A stretch of 58,353 bases of DNA from Bacillus sp. FJAT-45350 (GCF_002335805.1 NZ_NISU01000005.1:1-58353), one strand, 5' to 3'. Positions 10,298 through 20,916 are shown, counted from the first letter of the stretch. The notes: generated by a model not told the origin, from the sequence alone. Numbers and translations are program-made.

Positions 10298-11065
10298 TTA
10301 TTCACAGTTTTTCATATAAATCATCAATAGTCCTCGTAATGTTAGAAACGGGTCTACTATATCGATTGTTGTTGACTCTTTTGCAATTAAGGAGGCAAGT
10401 CCACCTGTAGCAATTACAGTCGGTTCAACATCTGATTGCTCTTTCATACGAGAAACAATGCCGTCTACTTGCCCGACATACCCGTAAAAAATACCCGCTT
10501 GCATCGCATTGACAGTATTTTTACCGACAACTTGAGTTGGTTTTGTAATTTCAATTCTTGGTAGCTTCGATGCTCTTGTATATAGCGCCTCTGTTGAGAT
10601 ACCAATGCCAGGGGCAATAGCTCCACCAAGATATTGCTTCTCTTCGTTAATAAAGCAATATGTAGTCGCTGTACCAAAGTCTACAATAATGAGAGGAGCA
10701 CCGTATTGGTCGATGGCTGCAACTGCATTTACGATACGGTCAGCACCTACTTCTTTCGGGTTATCATATTTAATGTTAAGCCCTGTTTTGATTCCTGGAC
10801 CTATAACTAAAGGAGTCGTATGGAAGTATTTTTTACACATTTTCTCGAGACCAAACATAATTGGTGGAACTACAGAAGAAATAATAATTCCATTCACATC
10901 AGAAAGTTGAATTCCTTCATGTGAAAACAAATCCTTCACGATCATTCCATATTCATCTTCTGTCTTCTCTCTACTAGTAGCAATGCGCCAATGGTATTTT
11001 AATTCTTCTCCATCATACACGCCCAAAACTATATTCGTATTTCCAACATCAATGACAAAAATCAT
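10298..11065 (-). CDS. coaX: Type III pantothenate kinase
   Basis: First step of coenzyme A synthesis from pantothenate; this class uses a monovalent cation and is not feedback-inhibited by CoA. The ASKHA fold is visible: phosphate motif [14 protein letters not shown] near residue 6, [11 protein letters not shown] and [10 protein letters not shown] near 130, and a late GGLASLI. Length 255 is normal. It lies between ftsH and hslO as in B. subtilis. Confidence 0.95.
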   Translation of the reverse strand: MIFVIDVGNTNIVLGVYDGEELKYHWRIATSREKTEDEYGMIVKDLFSHEGIQLSDVNGIIISSVVPPIMFGLEKMCKKYFHTTPLVIGPGIKTGLNIKYDNPKEVGADRIVNAVAAIDQYGAPLIIVDFGTATTYCFINEEKQYLGGAIAPGIGISTEALYTRASKLPRIEITKPTQVVGKNTVNAMQAGIFYGYVGQVDGIVSRMKEQSDVEPTVIATGGLASLIAKESTTIDIVDPFLTLRGLLMIYMKNCE

Positions 11066-11114
11066 CTTATTCTCACCACAGCTCTATATTTTCTTTTTAA
11101 CGATCTCATTATTA

Positions 11115-11153
11115 CTTAAAAAAAATAGGATGTCTATTTAGACATCCTATTTT
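11115..11153 (-). terminator. ftsH terminator
   Basis: AAAATAGGATGTC (11122-11134) and GACATCCTATTTT (11141-11153) form a perfect stem with a 6-base loop, followed by a T-rich stretch on the minus strand, 8 bases after the ftsH stop. Confidence 0.85.
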
Positions 11154-11161
11154 CTTAACAA

Positions 11162-13147
11162 TTATTTATCCGTTTTGTTCTCATCTGAAGAGGATGCTTG
11201 TTCAGGATCCTCAGATGAAGATTCTTCATCTTTTTTCGAATTAATGTTCACTTTAACATCAGAAGCCTCAGCCTGTTTACCATCTTTCACTAAGTTTGTA
11301 TGATGATTCTCAGGAAGTTTTCCTTCATTAATTAGTGACTTAATTTGTTCCGCATCTAGAGTTTCTAAATCTAGAAGAGTTTTCGCTACAAGTTCAAGAC
11401 TATCTTTATTTTCAATTAAAATCTGTTTACAACGCTCATAACATTCTTTAATTATTGCTTGAACTTCTAGGTCAATTACATAGGCAATCTGGTCACTATA
11501 GCTTTGTTCGTTTTGAATGTCTCGACCAAGGAACACCTGACCACCAGATCCAGATACAAATTGCATTGGTCCTATTTTTTCACTCATCCCGAACTCTGTA
11601 ACCATTTTACGGGCAATACCAGTTGCTCTTTGGAAGTCATTATGTGCTCCGGTACTTACTTCACCGAATATTACTTCTTCAGCAACCCGACCACCTAATA
11701 AACCAATAATCTTATCAAGCAGTTCTGGCTTAGTCATAAAGTAACGATCTTCTTTAGGAAGCATAACAGCGTATCCTCCTGCTTGCCCACGAGGAATAAT
11801 GGTTACTTTATGTACCATATCTGCGTTTTCAAGTTTCACACCGACAACTGTGTGTCCTGCTTCATGATAAGCAACAATGTTTCTTTCTTTAGGAGAAATC
11901 ACTCGACTACTCTTAGCAGGTCCAGCAATTACACGGTCAATCGCTTCTTCAATATCAACCATATTTACTTCTTTTTTATCTTTTCTTGCTGCAACTAGGG
12001 CTGCCTCATTTAATAAATTTTCTAAGTCAGCACCTGAGAATCCAGGAGTACGTGTTGCAATCGTTTTTAAGTTTACATCGTCACCTAATGGTTTGTTACG
12101 AGCATGAACTTTCATGATCGCTTCACGACCGATAACATCAGGGCGACCAACCATAATTTGACGGTCAAAACGACCAGGACGTAATAATGCAGGGTCTAAA
12201 ATATCACGACGGTTTGTTGCCGCAATAATAATGATTCCTTCGTTCGCACTGAAACCATCCATCTCAACTAGTAATTGGTTTAATGTTTGTTCACGCTCAT
12301 CGTGACCACCACCAAGACCAGCACCACGTTGACGACCTACTGCATCAATTTCATCAATAAAGATTATACAAGGAGCATTCTTCTTAGCATTTTCAAATAA
12401 ATCACGTACCCTTGAAGCACCGACCCCTACGAACATTTCAACAAAGTCAGAACCACTGATTGAGAAGAATGGAACACCAGCTTCTCCAGCTACAGCACGT
12501 GCAAGTAATGTTTTACCTGTACCAGGAGGACCCTCTAAAAGTACCCCTTTAGGAATTCGTGCACCAATGGCTGAGAATTTACGAGGATCTTTTAAGAATT
12601 CTACTACCTCTACAAGTTCTTGCTTCTCTTCATCAGCACCCGCTACGTCGTTAAATTTTGCTTTCTTCTTATCATCTTGAACAACCTTGGCTTTACTCTT
12701 ACCAAAGTTCATCACACGGCTTCCTCCACCTTGTGCTTGACTTAACAAGAAGAAGAAAAGGATGAAGATGATGATAAACGGAATAATTGACGTAAAGAAT
12801 GTTACCCAGCCACTTGCTTCATCAGCAGGCTGCATATCAAACGATAATGGTTGACCACCTGGTCCTGTGGCAGCAAGTAAGTCTTCAACTACCTGTTCCG
12901 TCCTAGGAATGTAGGTTATGAAGCGGTCACCCTCTTCAAGTGTAGTTAATTCACCAGTAACTAAATATACTTGTCGCTCTGGCTTCATAGCAATAGATGT
13001 TACTTGATTATTTTCTAAATGGGATTGGAACTGATCAAGAGTCAGTTGTTCCGTTTCTACCTGGTCTCCAGTAAAGAAACTCACTATCCCAACAATGACT
13101 AAAAAGATTAACAAATAAAAGATTGTATTACGAAAAATCCGATTCAT
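11162..13147 (-). CDS. ftsH: ATP-dependent membrane zinc metalloprotease FtsH
   Basis: Membrane-anchored AAA protease that degrades misfolded and regulatory membrane and cytosolic proteins. I chose the ATG at 13147 ([16 protein letters not shown]) because GGGAGGAGG lies just upstream, giving 661 residues. Two membrane helices (about 6-25 and 115-137) flank an extracytoplasmic loop. Then come Walker A GPPGTGKT (206-213), Walker B IFIDEID (262-268) and the zinc site HEAGH (428-432). The C-terminal 60 residues are a charged, Ser/Glu-rich tail. Confidence 0.97.
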   Translation of the reverse strand: MNRIFRNTIFYLLIFLVIVGIVSFFTGDQVETEQLTLDQFQSHLENNQVTSIAMKPERQVYLVTGELTTLEEGDRFITYIPRTEQVVEDLLAATGPGGQPLSFDMQPADEASGWVTFFTSIIPFIIIFILFFFLLSQAQGGGSRVMNFGKSKAKVVQDDKKKAKFNDVAGADEEKQELVEVVEFLKDPRKFSAIGARIPKGVLLEGPPGTGKTLLARAVAGEAGVPFFSISGSDFVEMFVGVGASRVRDLFENAKKNAPCIIFIDEIDAVGRQRGAGLGGGHDEREQTLNQLLVEMDGFSANEGIIIIAATNRRDILDPALLRPGRFDRQIMVGRPDVIGREAIMKVHARNKPLGDDVNLKTIATRTPGFSGADLENLLNEAALVAARKDKKEVNMVDIEEAIDRVIAGPAKSSRVISPKERNIVAYHEAGHTVVGVKLENADMVHKVTIIPRGQAGGYAVMLPKEDRYFMTKPELLDKIIGLLGGRVAEEVIFGEVSTGAHNDFQRATGIARKMVTEFGMSEKIGPMQFVSGSGGQVFLGRDIQNEQSYSDQIAYVIDLEVQAIIKECYERCKQILIENKDSLELVAKTLLDLETLDAEQIKSLINEGKLPENHHTNLVKDGKQAEASDVKVNINSKKDEESSSEDPEQASSSDENKTDK

Positions 13148-13213
13148 TCCGTACCTCCTCCCACGTTCATTCACAACTTAAATTATAGTATCATAAATGG
13201 CACTTTATTCAAA

Positions 13214-13756
13214 CTATTTACCCTCATATACCTCAGGCTTCAGCACACCGATATACGGTAGATTTCTATATCGCTCTGCATAGTCTAACCCGTAACCTAC
13301 AACAAATGCATCCGGTACTGTAAAACCAGCAATATCAGGAACCAAATCAACTTTACGCCCATCTGGTTTGTCAAGCAATGTTACGATTTTTACTGTTTTT
13401 GCCTTGCGATAATGGAATAGCTTAACTAAATAACTAAGTGTTAATCCACTATCTATAATATCTTCTACAATAAGTACGTCACGTCCTTCAACAGAAGTGT
13501 CTAAATCTTTAATAATTTTCACTTCACCAGATGAGACCATTCCGTCACCGTAGCTAGATACATCCATAAAGTCCATTTCAAGATGCGTATCAATTCGTTT
13601 TGATAAATCTGCCATAAAAGGCATTGCACCCTTTAATACTCCAATAACTAAAGGAAATGAATCCTTATATTCCTCTGTTATTTGTCGTCCAATGTCTAAA
13701 ACCTTTGCCTGAATTTCTTCTTCTGAGATTAATACTTCTTTAATATCTTCTTTCAT
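13214..13756 (-). CDS. hprT: Hypoxanthine phosphoribosyltransferase
   Basis: Salvages hypoxanthine and guanine with PRPP. The PRPP loop [17 protein letters not shown] is near residues 95-111. At 180 residues it has the family length. It lies between tilS and ftsH, a gene trio conserved in Bacillus, and a good ribosome-binding site precedes the ATG. Confidence 0.96.
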   Translation of the reverse strand: MKEDIKEVLISEEEIQAKVLDIGRQITEEYKDSFPLVIGVLKGAMPFMADLSKRIDTHLEMDFMDVSSYGDGMVSSGEVKIIKDLDTSVEGRDVLIVEDIIDSGLTLSYLVKLFHYRKAKTVKIVTLLDKPDGRKVDLVPDIAGFTVPDAFVVGYGLDYAERYRNLPYIGVLKPEVYEGK

Positions 13757-13806
13757 GGTAGTTTAAATTACCCTCCTGTTTATATGGCTGAGAAGTCATG
13801 TTGCTA

Positions 13807-15210
13807 TTAGCAATTAGTACTTTTAGGCTCAAACCTTAATACTAAATACTTTTTCGTTTGTTCAGTTACTACTGCTGTAGATGAGCGACTTAGTAGTGGT
13901 ACCCAAAGTATTCTACCAGAATTATCAACAATAATTGGCCACATCGCTCGCTCCATCTTACCAACCTTTTTATCAATAAAAATTCTGTTGATTTTCTTCG
14001 TACCCGACATACCGACTTGTTTGATACGATCACCTGGTTTCTTCGTCCGTATTGTTAATGGAAGTTCTATTTGCTCCATATCACAGACAAAACAAAGCTC
14101 ATTACTATTTCTTTCCGGTAATTGTTCTAGGACCTCAACGCTAATTTTCCCCAAATTAAGATGAACCATGCCAGGAACCGTAAGAATTTCTTCATATTCT
14201 TGTATGTCATCATCTGGTACAAGCGAAAACAGACAGTTTCCATAGGAACGCTTCACTTGTAATCCATTAGGGAGATCAACTCGTCCAGAAACATTTTTCT
14301 CCTTAAGAAGTTGGGATACTGCTTCAATATGTATTGACGTAACAACAATTGGTGAATTTTTCCCGTAAAGATATCTTAATATTAGATGAATCACCCTTCT
14401 TTGTAAAGGGATCGCAATATCGTTAAAGGATTGTACACAAACAGAGACTTGGTCAGGCACTTCTTTTAAAATTATTCTCTGTTTCTCTTTAACTGTTAAC
14501 TCCTCTAAAAAATGTTCATCTTCTGTAATCCATTCGCTCTTTTTTTGAAATTGGAGATGGACTTTGGGATTCTCCTCTTTAAGTATAGGAAGAATATGAT
14601 TTCGAAAACGGTTCCTTATGTATGCATCAGTTTTATTCGTCTCGTCAATTCTAGGATTTAGTAAAAACCGCTCACAATATTCTTCAATTTCTTTTTTTGT
14701 TATTTCTAAAAAAGGGCGAATGATTTCACCAGTAGCAAATGGACGACTTACAGGAATACCCGCTGATCCAAATCCATACGTACCTCTTACTTGCTTCATC
14801 AACATCGTTTCTACTTGATCATCACCATGATGAGCGAGGGCTAAGTAGTCTCCTTGATACTTTATCATAACATCAGAAAAGAATTGATACCTACACTCTC
14901 TGGCGGCCATTTGACTGCTAAGTTGTTTTTCTTTTTGATATGCTTTTACATCAACTTGTATTCCTTCAAATTCAATTTTTCTCTCAAGGCAGAACTGTTC
15001 AACAAATTGATAGTCCGCATAAGAGGTCTCTCCTCTAAACATATGATCGATATGAGCTGCAATGATACGGAGCTTTCTTTTCGTTCTCTCATTCCAGAGA
15101 AAGTGAAGCAGTGCAAGAGAGTCAGGACCTCCAGAAACACCGACAATAACCGTTGAATGGTCTGATAATAAATGATGATTGCTAATAAATTGATTAACGG
15201 TTTGGTTCAT
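13807..15210 (-). CDS. tilS: tRNA(Ile)-lysidine synthase
   Basis: Converts C34 of the CAU-anticodon tRNA-Ile to lysidine so it reads AUA. The N-terminal PP-loop SGGPDS is at residues 26-31, followed by the N-type ATP pyrophosphatase domain and the substrate-binding and C-terminal TilS domains. The 467-residue length is normal. The start overlaps the upstream YjjB-like gene by 17 bases, so the exporter genes and tilS are probably co-transcribed here. Confidence 0.95.
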   Translation of the reverse strand: MNQTVNQFISNHHLLSDHSTVIVGVSGGPDSLALLHFLWNERTKRKLRIIAAHIDHMFRGETSYADYQFVEQFCLERKIEFEGIQVDVKAYQKEKQLSSQMAARECRYQFFSDVMIKYQGDYLALAHHGDDQVETMLMKQVRGTYGFGSAGIPVSRPFATGEIIRPFLEITKKEIEEYCERFLLNPRIDETNKTDAYIRNRFRNHILPILKEENPKVHLQFQKKSEWITEDEHFLEELTVKEKQRIILKEVPDQVSVCVQSFNDIAIPLQRRVIHLILRYLYGKNSPIVVTSIHIEAVSQLLKEKNVSGRVDLPNGLQVKRSYGNCLFSLVPDDDIQEYEEILTVPGMVHLNLGKISVEVLEQLPERNSNELCFVCDMEQIELPLTIRTKKPGDRIKQVGMSGTKKINRIFIDKKVGKMERAMWPIIVDNSGRILWVPLLSRSSTAVVTEQTKKYLVLRFEPKSTNC

Positions 15211-15640
15211 ATCGTTGTCCTATTCCTCCCTTGCGAAATGAAAACAAGGATAGAGCAAATACAAGCCCTGCGGCAATAGCACCTGCTTGAAGCATCGTTT
15301 CAATCCCTAACTCTAATCCAAGCAAATAATCTCCTTCTACAAAGGCTAGCATCGTAAAATATGCCTTGCTCCCGGGTACTAGTGGGATAATTCCTGGAAT
15401 GCTAAAAGTCGTTCCTGGGATTCTATATCTCTTTGCTAAAAAATGGGCAATTGCAGCACTTGTAAGAGCAGCAACAGCTGTAGCAAAAATTGTTGATATC
15501 CCATAATCGGGTAGCGTTCGAATGATAAACCAAGAGATTGAGCCAATTACTCCTCCAATAAAAACAGCTCGAGTTGGAACATTGAAGATGATTCCAAAAC
15601 CAACAGTTGCTACATAACAAAAAATTAATTCAATTAACAT
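15194..15640 (-). CDS. YjjB-like small subunit of a ThrE-type exporter
   Basis: A 148-residue membrane protein with four or five hydrophobic helices that matches the C-terminal half of threonine/serine exporter (ThrE) proteins, as in the split pair YjjP/YjjB. The segment YRIPGTTFSIPGIIPLVPGSK carries the family's repeated proline-glycine pattern. Its partner lies 17 bases upstream. B. subtilis has no gene at this position. Substrate is not shown by the sequence; serine, threonine or succinate-like anions are known for relatives. Confidence 0.8.
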   Translation of the reverse strand: MLIELIFCYVATVGFGIIFNVPTRAVFIGGVIGSISWFIIRTLPDYGISTIFATAVAALTSAAIAHFLAKRYRIPGTTFSIPGIIPLVPGSKAYFTMLAFVEGDYLLGLELGIETMLQAGAIAAGLVFALSLFSFRKGGIGQRYEPNR

Positions 15641-15657
15641 TGTAACACCTCAAGCTT

Positions 15658-16410
15658 TTACAATAGTAGTCCGATTGCTAATGCAATACCTGTAGCAATC
15701 GACAGTGAGGTAATAACAGCCTCTGCTCCACGACTGACACCGGCTACTAAATCACCAGACATTAGGTCACGAACCGCATTTGTTAATGGAACTCCAGGAA
15801 CAAGGGGCATGAGAGTTCCAATGATGATTTGGTCTAAATTTGCTCCGACCCCAAAGTAGACTAATCCAATGGCGACCGCCCCACCTATAAAGGCCGACAT
15901 AAACTCAGCAAAGAACTTCACCTTTAAATACTCTTGAAATTTAAAGATGCTAACAGAGACAATGTATCCAGCAATAAAAGCAGGAAGTGTATCTCTAATA
16001 CTACCGCCAAATAAATAGGAAAAACCAGCCCCTGCAAAACCAGAAGCAATATGCATAAGCCAAACAGGGTAGTGCATAGGTGATTTTGCAATATCGTCAA
16101 GCTTCTCGTAAGCCTCATCTGCATTGATATCGCCAATAACAAACTCACGTGATACTTGATTCACAAGAGAAACTTTATTCAAGTCTTGAAAGCGATCGTC
16201 TACACGTATCATTTGCATTACATCAGTATCTCCACATTCAAATGAAAGAAATATACCTGTTGTTGTAACAAAACTATGTACGTTTTTCATACCTGCTGCT
16301 TTCGCCATCCGTTCAAGAGTTTCTTCTACTCTATATGTCTCTGCCCCGTACATCAACATGATTTCTCCAGCTAGCAAGCATATATCCATCATTTGATCTG
16401 CTTTTCCCAT
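15658..16410 (-). CDS. YjjP-like large subunit of a ThrE-type exporter
   Basis: A 250-residue protein with a soluble N-terminal half, starting CLLAGEIMLMYGAETYRVEETL, and about five membrane helices after residue 120. This is the PF06738-type half of split ThrE exporters. GTLMPLVPGVPLTNAVRDLM is the conserved pore-side motif. It lies between yabT and the YjjB-like gene. The pair interrupts the yabT-tilS junction known from B. subtilis. Confidence 0.8.
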   Translation of the reverse strand: MGKADQMMDICLLAGEIMLMYGAETYRVEETLERMAKAAGMKNVHSFVTTTGIFLSFECGDTDVMQMIRVDDRFQDLNKVSLVNQVSREFVIGDINADEAYEKLDDIAKSPMHYPVWLMHIASGFAGAGFSYLFGGSIRDTLPAFIAGYIVSVSIFKFQEYLKVKFFAEFMSAFIGGAVAIGLVYFGVGANLDQIIIGTLMPLVPGVPLTNAVRDLMSGDLVAGVSRGAEAVITSLSIATGIALAIGLLL

Positions 16411-16468
16411 TTAAAATCCTCCCAAGCTAGTCAAGCCATTACTAGATAAAAGCTAATACTTCCCTTTA

Positions 16469-17428
16469 TTACATTAATTGTCCAAACAAGTATAGGACAA
16501 ATGCCAATAGAATAAAAGAGGTGATTAGAAAGATTTCTACTGCATACGAAGATTTTTTCTTTTCTTTTTTTTGTTTATGGGCTTTTCTAGTTTTAGGAGT
16601 GTGCCTTGGTTTATAGCTTGAGCGATTACTTATTGCTTCTACTAACTCTTGTCTCATCGATTGTGCTTCATCGTATTTACCAGTTAACGCTTTTAAAATA
16701 ACATTTTGATAAAGACGTAACTCATCTTTTTCTTCTACTGCTTGCTTTAGTTGAACAATTGCTTTCTCACCTTTTTTTTCAAATCGGGAAGGGTAGCTAC
16801 AATTAATCATAATCATGGCTACTGCAAATAAATCATAGCTAGGCTCTGCCTTTCTTGTACCTAATCCCCAATATCCCCGGTCATAAAACTCCGTATATTC
16901 CTTTATTGAGCGACCTAATAAGGTCGTTCCACCAACATCAAGCCAACGAGTCCTAGACGGAGGTCCAACAACGAGTAAATTTTCTGGCTTCAAATCTCCA
17001 AAAACCCAGCCCGCACGATGAAGACGATCTAAGTCTCCTAATAACTGAACCATTAAAATACCAATCCACTCTTCACCCTTATTCCTGATAAAGGGAATTA
17101 ATTCGATTCCTTTTAAATATTCCATCACATAAAAGGGTATTGTACCACTATTTGTTACAAGATCGTCTACATCTAACAAAGAAGGTCCAAGAACTTGACC
17201 TTGGACCTTTAAAAAGTGTTTAAGAACATTGACTTCAGATGTGATTGACATATTATCAACGCCAATTTTTAAGGCCACTTGACCATGCGCAGAATCGGCT
17301 AAATAGACGTTTCCAGTCGCTCCTGAGCCTAGTTTTTTGACTATTCTATATGATTTGGTATGCCATTTACCTACAATACGTGTTCCTATTGGTAGGTTAC
17401 ATTCCAGATTCTTCGAGTAATTCTTCAT
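16469..17428 (-). CDS. yabT: YabT-like membrane Ser/Thr protein kinase
   Basis: Hanks-type kinase with one C-terminal membrane helix (about 295-318) after a lysine-rich stretch (KPRHTPKTRKAHKQKKEKKK). In B. subtilis YabT is a DNA-activated kinase acting during sporulation on RecA and others. The glycine loop GSGATGNVYL and catalytic GDLKPENLLV are present. The usual His-Arg before the catalytic Asp is replaced by Phe-Gly, and the DFG motif reads DVG (LDVGGTT). The start is a GTG at 17431 or ATG at 17428; both lie inside the end of yabS. Confidence 0.88.
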   Translation of the reverse strand: MKNYSKNLECNLPIGTRIVGKWHTKSYRIVKKLGSGATGNVYLADSAHGQVALKIGVDNMSITSEVNVLKHFLKVQGQVLGPSLLDVDDLVTNSGTIPFYVMEYLKGIELIPFIRNKGEEWIGILMVQLLGDLDRLHRAGWVFGDLKPENLLVVGPPSRTRWLDVGGTTLLGRSIKEYTEFYDRGYWGLGTRKAEPSYDLFAVAMIMINCSYPSRFEKKGEKAIVQLKQAVEEKDELRLYQNVILKALTGKYDEAQSMRQELVEAISNRSSYKPRHTPKTRKAHKQKKEKKKSSYAVEIFLITSFILLAFVLYLFGQLM

Positions 17429-18140
17429 CACGAGAAATCAAACTCCTTCTCGAGCTATTTTTCGCAAAATGATTTAACGCCGCCTGTAAAGCTGGACCCG
17501 TTGGAGTAATTCCTCCTGATGATAGTTTATGGAAAATACCCGTTAATGAATTTAGCTTTGGTGTCCAATCTAGTAAACGGTCTATTTCTTTTCTCTTACC
17601 TGGGAAGCTGTATAATGAGAAGCGGTTGTCACCCATACGGGATGTTAAACTTATTGAAAGATCCGTTAAGGCCTCTTGTACCATCGGCAACTTATTCTTC
17701 ATACTAGCACTAGTATCTACTAGAATAAGAACCTCTAGATTAATTGTCTCTCCCAACTCATCTACTACTTCCATTACCTCTCCTCGTTTATCAGGGGATA
17801 AGTCTTCCATTTCTTGATTTTTCCCTAAAATTTGTTGAAGCTCTTTATTAACAACACCCTGAAGTGTTTGTGTCATTGCTTTTCTTGTTACCATTTGAAC
17901 TGTTTGGGCTAATTGTTTGGCATAGACTACTTGACTGACTCCACCGCCTGCCATTGCAATTGCTTCTACTTCTTCTACTCCACGTTGACTCATTGAACTT
18001 TGACTATCCTCAACCACACCAATAACATTAACCGTAATCCCTTGTTCTTTCGCCAAAGCGGCAAGAGCAACTGGGTCTTCTCCTTGATTTGAACAACCAT
18101 CAGTTAGTAATAGAATCTGCTTTAACGTTCCTTTACCCAT
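17397..18140 (-). CDS. yabS: YabS-like von Willebrand factor A domain protein
   Basis: Begins at the ATG at 18140 behind GGAGGGG, giving 247 residues. Two VWA-like parts are seen: an N-terminal QILLLTDGCSNQGEDP piece and a C-terminal domain with the metal-ion site DTSASM and the later SSGGITPTGPAL. The position between spoIIE and yabT matches B. subtilis yabS, whose biochemical role I do not know. Its end overlaps the kinase start, suggesting the two act together. Confidence 0.85.
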   Translation of the reverse strand: MGKGTLKQILLLTDGCSNQGEDPVALAALAKEQGITVNVIGVVEDSQSSMSQRGVEEVEAIAMAGGGVSQVVYAKQLAQTVQMVTRKAMTQTLQGVVNKELQQILGKNQEMEDLSPDKRGEVMEVVDELGETINLEVLILVDTSASMKNKLPMVQEALTDLSISLTSRMGDNRFSLYSFPGKRKEIDRLLDWTPKLNSLTGIFHKLSSGGITPTGPALQAALNHFAKNSSRRSLISRDEELLEESGM

Positions 18141-18260
18141 AATTATCCCCTCCAAATGTATGAATGTTACCATCCTTCACCATTTTGATAGAGTTTATAC
18201 ATTAAGAAAACGTAAAGCTACTTTCCTTAAAACAATGAGCGAACTGACTATCATATTTTT

Positions 18261-18294
18261 AAAGATAACAACAAGTGTTTTTGTTGTTATCTTT
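18261..18294. other. 14-bp perfect stem between yabS and spoIIE
   Basis: AAAGATAACAACAA (18261-18274) is the exact complement of TTGTTGTTATCTTT (18281-18294), with a 6-base loop. Neither side has a long T-run, so this is not a classical terminator. It lies about 70 bases beyond the spoIIE terminator and upstream of yabS. Confidence 0.6.
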
Positions 18295-18361
18295 GTGAGC
18301 AAGTCATTTCCCTTCCTCGAATTCACTTCCATATCTTCTATATATCAGATTTTTAGTATAC

Positions 18362-18408
18362 AAAAAACTGCACCTCCAATTGTTATTCTAACAATTAAGG
18401 TGCAGTTC
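18362..18408 (-). terminator. spoIIE terminator
   Basis: AACTGCACCT (18367-18376) and AGGTGCAGTT (18398-18407) enclose a second complementary pair AATTGTTA/TAACAATT, followed by TTTTTTG on the minus strand. It is a strong hairpin 19 bases after the spoIIE stop. Confidence 0.85.
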
Positions 18409-18426
18409 AATTTTATCCTAATAATT

Positions 18427-20916
18427 CTATTGTGCTTTCTTAATACGGCTTGGCTTATACATTGGGATAGCCGCCCACTTTGGTGTGTTTCTCATTACTT
18501 TTGAAACGATAATCGTCATGTCATCGTCTATTTGCCCACTACCATTACGTATTACTCTTTCTAGGATTACATCAGCCACCTCTTGTGGGTCATCAGTAGT
18601 AACCTCTGAAATGATACGCTTAATCCAAACTTCTTTGTTCTCTATATGCTTTGGTGCCTCAAATATACCGTCACTCATCATGATTAATAGGTCTCCTGGC
18701 TTTAGTTCTTCATGAACAACATCTACATCAAATTCTTGAATAATCCCCATCGGTAAATTTCCTGCTTCTACTTTGGAAACCGTATCCCCTCGTTTGATAA
18801 AACTTGGGATTGAACCAATTTTTAAGAACTTTGCTGTAGCATCCTGTAAGTCAATCATTGCTAAATCTAATGTCGAAAATATTTCATCTGTTGTTCGAAG
18901 AGAGAGAACTGAGTTAACTGATTTAATCGCTACCGTTTCCTCAATCCCTGATTGAAGTACCTTTTGTAATAACTGAAGAGTTTCATTGCTCTCTAAGTGT
19001 GCACGTTCACCGTTGCCCATCCCATCGCTAATGGCAATGGCGAATTTCCCCGAACCTACTTCAATTGTAGAATAGCTATCACCAGAAACCCACGCTCCTC
19101 CTTTGGCTACGTTTGCAACTCCCGTATCTACGACAAAGCGTTTGGCTGAACCAAATGTTACATGACTATATCCATTAGGATAAAATCCGCTTTCTGCATT
19201 TTTGACAATAACCGTTTCTTGTAAAATATCTGATAACATTGGAGCTATGACTTTTTCTGCTTGACCATGACCACCATCATCGGCAATACTCATTTCAATT
19301 TCAATATTGCCTGCTTCTAAACGATAAATATCTAAGTGCCCTACCTCTAAACCAACACCTCGAAGGGCCTCGATCATTTGTTCTTCCTGAACATAGTGGC
19401 ATTCTTTTTCTTTTTGTATCTCTTTGGCGAAATCACCCATAACTCTTGATACTCCTAGTAGCTGGTCAGCTACTAGCCTTCTGCTTTCAAGTACTTGCTT
19501 CTTTAATTTTTTATTTGCTTGAAAATGTCCAAGCTCCTGTTGTATGACTTGTATGACTCGTTCTGCTTTTACACAATGCTTCTTCCATTCATTTACTAGA
19601 ACTTTACTAGTTACCTCACCATTTTTTTCAGTTTCTATCATAAGAGTTTGCATTGACTCATATGTTGTACTAAAGTCAGTTACCCAGCACTTTTGTTTTT
19701 TAAAGCATGTTTGACATGTTTTTTCTGTCACATTACTTAAGAAGTAATCAATTTCTTTTTCCTTATCATCGTGGTCAATATTCATTGATGTTGCTGAAAA
19801 ACTATTTGATAGTGTTTGAAATAGTTTTGAAAATTGGTCAACTCGACCTGCTGTTACATCACGTATTTTTCGTAAATATTGCTGTTGCTCTTTTGAATGC
19901 TCAACTGTTCCTGGAATAAACCTTGATAGTTTGCTAATCCAAGACTTAGGTGTTAATAGAAAAACAGCGATAGCTGCCAATGACTCTGAAACCGTCACCA
20001 TAATATGGTCTGCACCTTCACCATAAAGTCCAATCAGCATCGTTCCAATTAATAAACCGAGACTGACACCGATTTTTCGTCCATCTTTTAATAAACCACC
20101 AAGAAGACCTGCAAAGGCTAATAAGCTCATTTGATAGAGACTTGCTACACTCGCTAAGCTTAAAATTAGCCCAGTCACCACCCCAACAGTAGAACCGATT
20201 GCAGCACCTGCTACAAAGGCAAACATAAGTACAAGATAGCGAGCCATAATATGCTCAACGGACATATCATATATCATCCAGCCCACTGTTCCAGTCATTA
20301 CAGAAGCTAGCAATATAATTAAACAAACAATTTCCTCATTTTTTAGCGGTTGTTGTATTTTCTTCACAGTAATTAACGGTACACTTTGCAAGAAGATCAT
20401 CGTTAAGATAAAACTTAACCCAGCTTCTACCCCAGCCATCATCCAGGCATACTGACTCACCTCTCCAACAAGCACATATGTAAGGACAATTCTCGAAAGT
20501 ACGCTTGCCGTAAAGACCGTATATGGAAGGAGCTTGACAACATCATCACTAAAGGCTTCCACTACCTTTTGACAAATAAAATATACAAGAAGTGCTGCTA
20601 ATACAAACCAAGCAGTATCATAAACGGTTGTAAGAGCTCCTGCAAACAAAGCTAATGCTGCAATTCCTGCTTTTTCCCTTTTCAGTACATAAACTGCTGC
20701 AACAAAAGGCAACACAAAGGGCGTAATTTCAGAAAGAATCATAGCTCGTCCAAGTAAAATCCCGACAATAAAAATGAGTAACCCCCACTGGAAGAACAAA
20801 AGATTAGCCCCTTGTTTGATTCGTTCAACACCGTTTCCAGCAAGCGAATTGATTCGCTCTACATAAGACCAATCACGAACAGGTTCCATTACATCTTTCG
20901 TTACTTTACGAATCAT
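18427..20916 (-). CDS. spoIIE: Stage II sporulation protein E, PP2C phosphatase
   Basis: Dephosphorylates SpoIIAA to release sigma-F in the forespore, and helps form the polar septum with FtsZ. At 829 residues it is full length. The N-terminal third (about residues 40-320) has around ten membrane helices. A central region with a CxxC pair (TCQTCFKKQKCW) follows. The C-terminal PP2C domain has ISDGMGNGERA and MMSDGIFEA with metal-binding aspartates. It follows the tRNA gene in the reading direction and has a Spo0A-type promoter. Confidence 0.97.
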   Translation of the reverse strand: MIRKVTKDVMEPVRDWSYVERINSLAGNGVERIKQGANLLFFQWGLLIFIVGILLGRAMILSEITPFVLPFVAAVYVLKREKAGIAALALFAGALTTVYDTAWFVLAALLVYFICQKVVEAFSDDVVKLLPYTVFTASVLSRIVLTYVLVGEVSQYAWMMAGVEAGLSFILTMIFLQSVPLITVKKIQQPLKNEEIVCLIILLASVMTGTVGWMIYDMSVEHIMARYLVLMFAFVAGAAIGSTVGVVTGLILSLASVASLYQMSLLAFAGLLGGLLKDGRKIGVSLGLLIGTMLIGLYGEGADHIMVTVSESLAAIAVFLLTPKSWISKLSRFIPGTVEHSKEQQQYLRKIRDVTAGRVDQFSKLFQTLSNSFSATSMNIDHDDKEKEIDYFLSNVTEKTCQTCFKKQKCWVTDFSTTYESMQTLMIETEKNGEVTSKVLVNEWKKHCVKAERVIQVIQQELGHFQANKKLKKQVLESRRLVADQLLGVSRVMGDFAKEIQKEKECHYVQEEQMIEALRGVGLEVGHLDIYRLEAGNIEIEMSIADDGGHGQAEKVIAPMLSDILQETVIVKNAESGFYPNGYSHVTFGSAKRFVVDTGVANVAKGGAWVSGDSYSTIEVGSGKFAIAISDGMGNGERAHLESNETLQLLQKVLQSGIEETVAIKSVNSVLSLRTTDEIFSTLDLAMIDLQDATAKFLKIGSIPSFIKRGDTVSKVEAGNLPMGIIQEFDVDVVHEELKPGDLLIMMSDGIFEAPKHIENKEVWIKRIISEVTTDDPQEVADVILERVIRNGSGQIDDDMTIIVSKVMRNTPKWAAIPMYKPSRIKKAQ

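Noticed and set aside
10134-10319. 61-codon plus-strand frame between hslO and coaX
   Set aside because: It runs through the nested palindrome and the coaX end, has no ribosome-binding site and resembles no protein I know.
18160-18504. 114-codon plus-strand frame between yabS and spoIIE
   Set aside because: It covers two hairpins and the end of spoIIE and has no ribosome-binding site.
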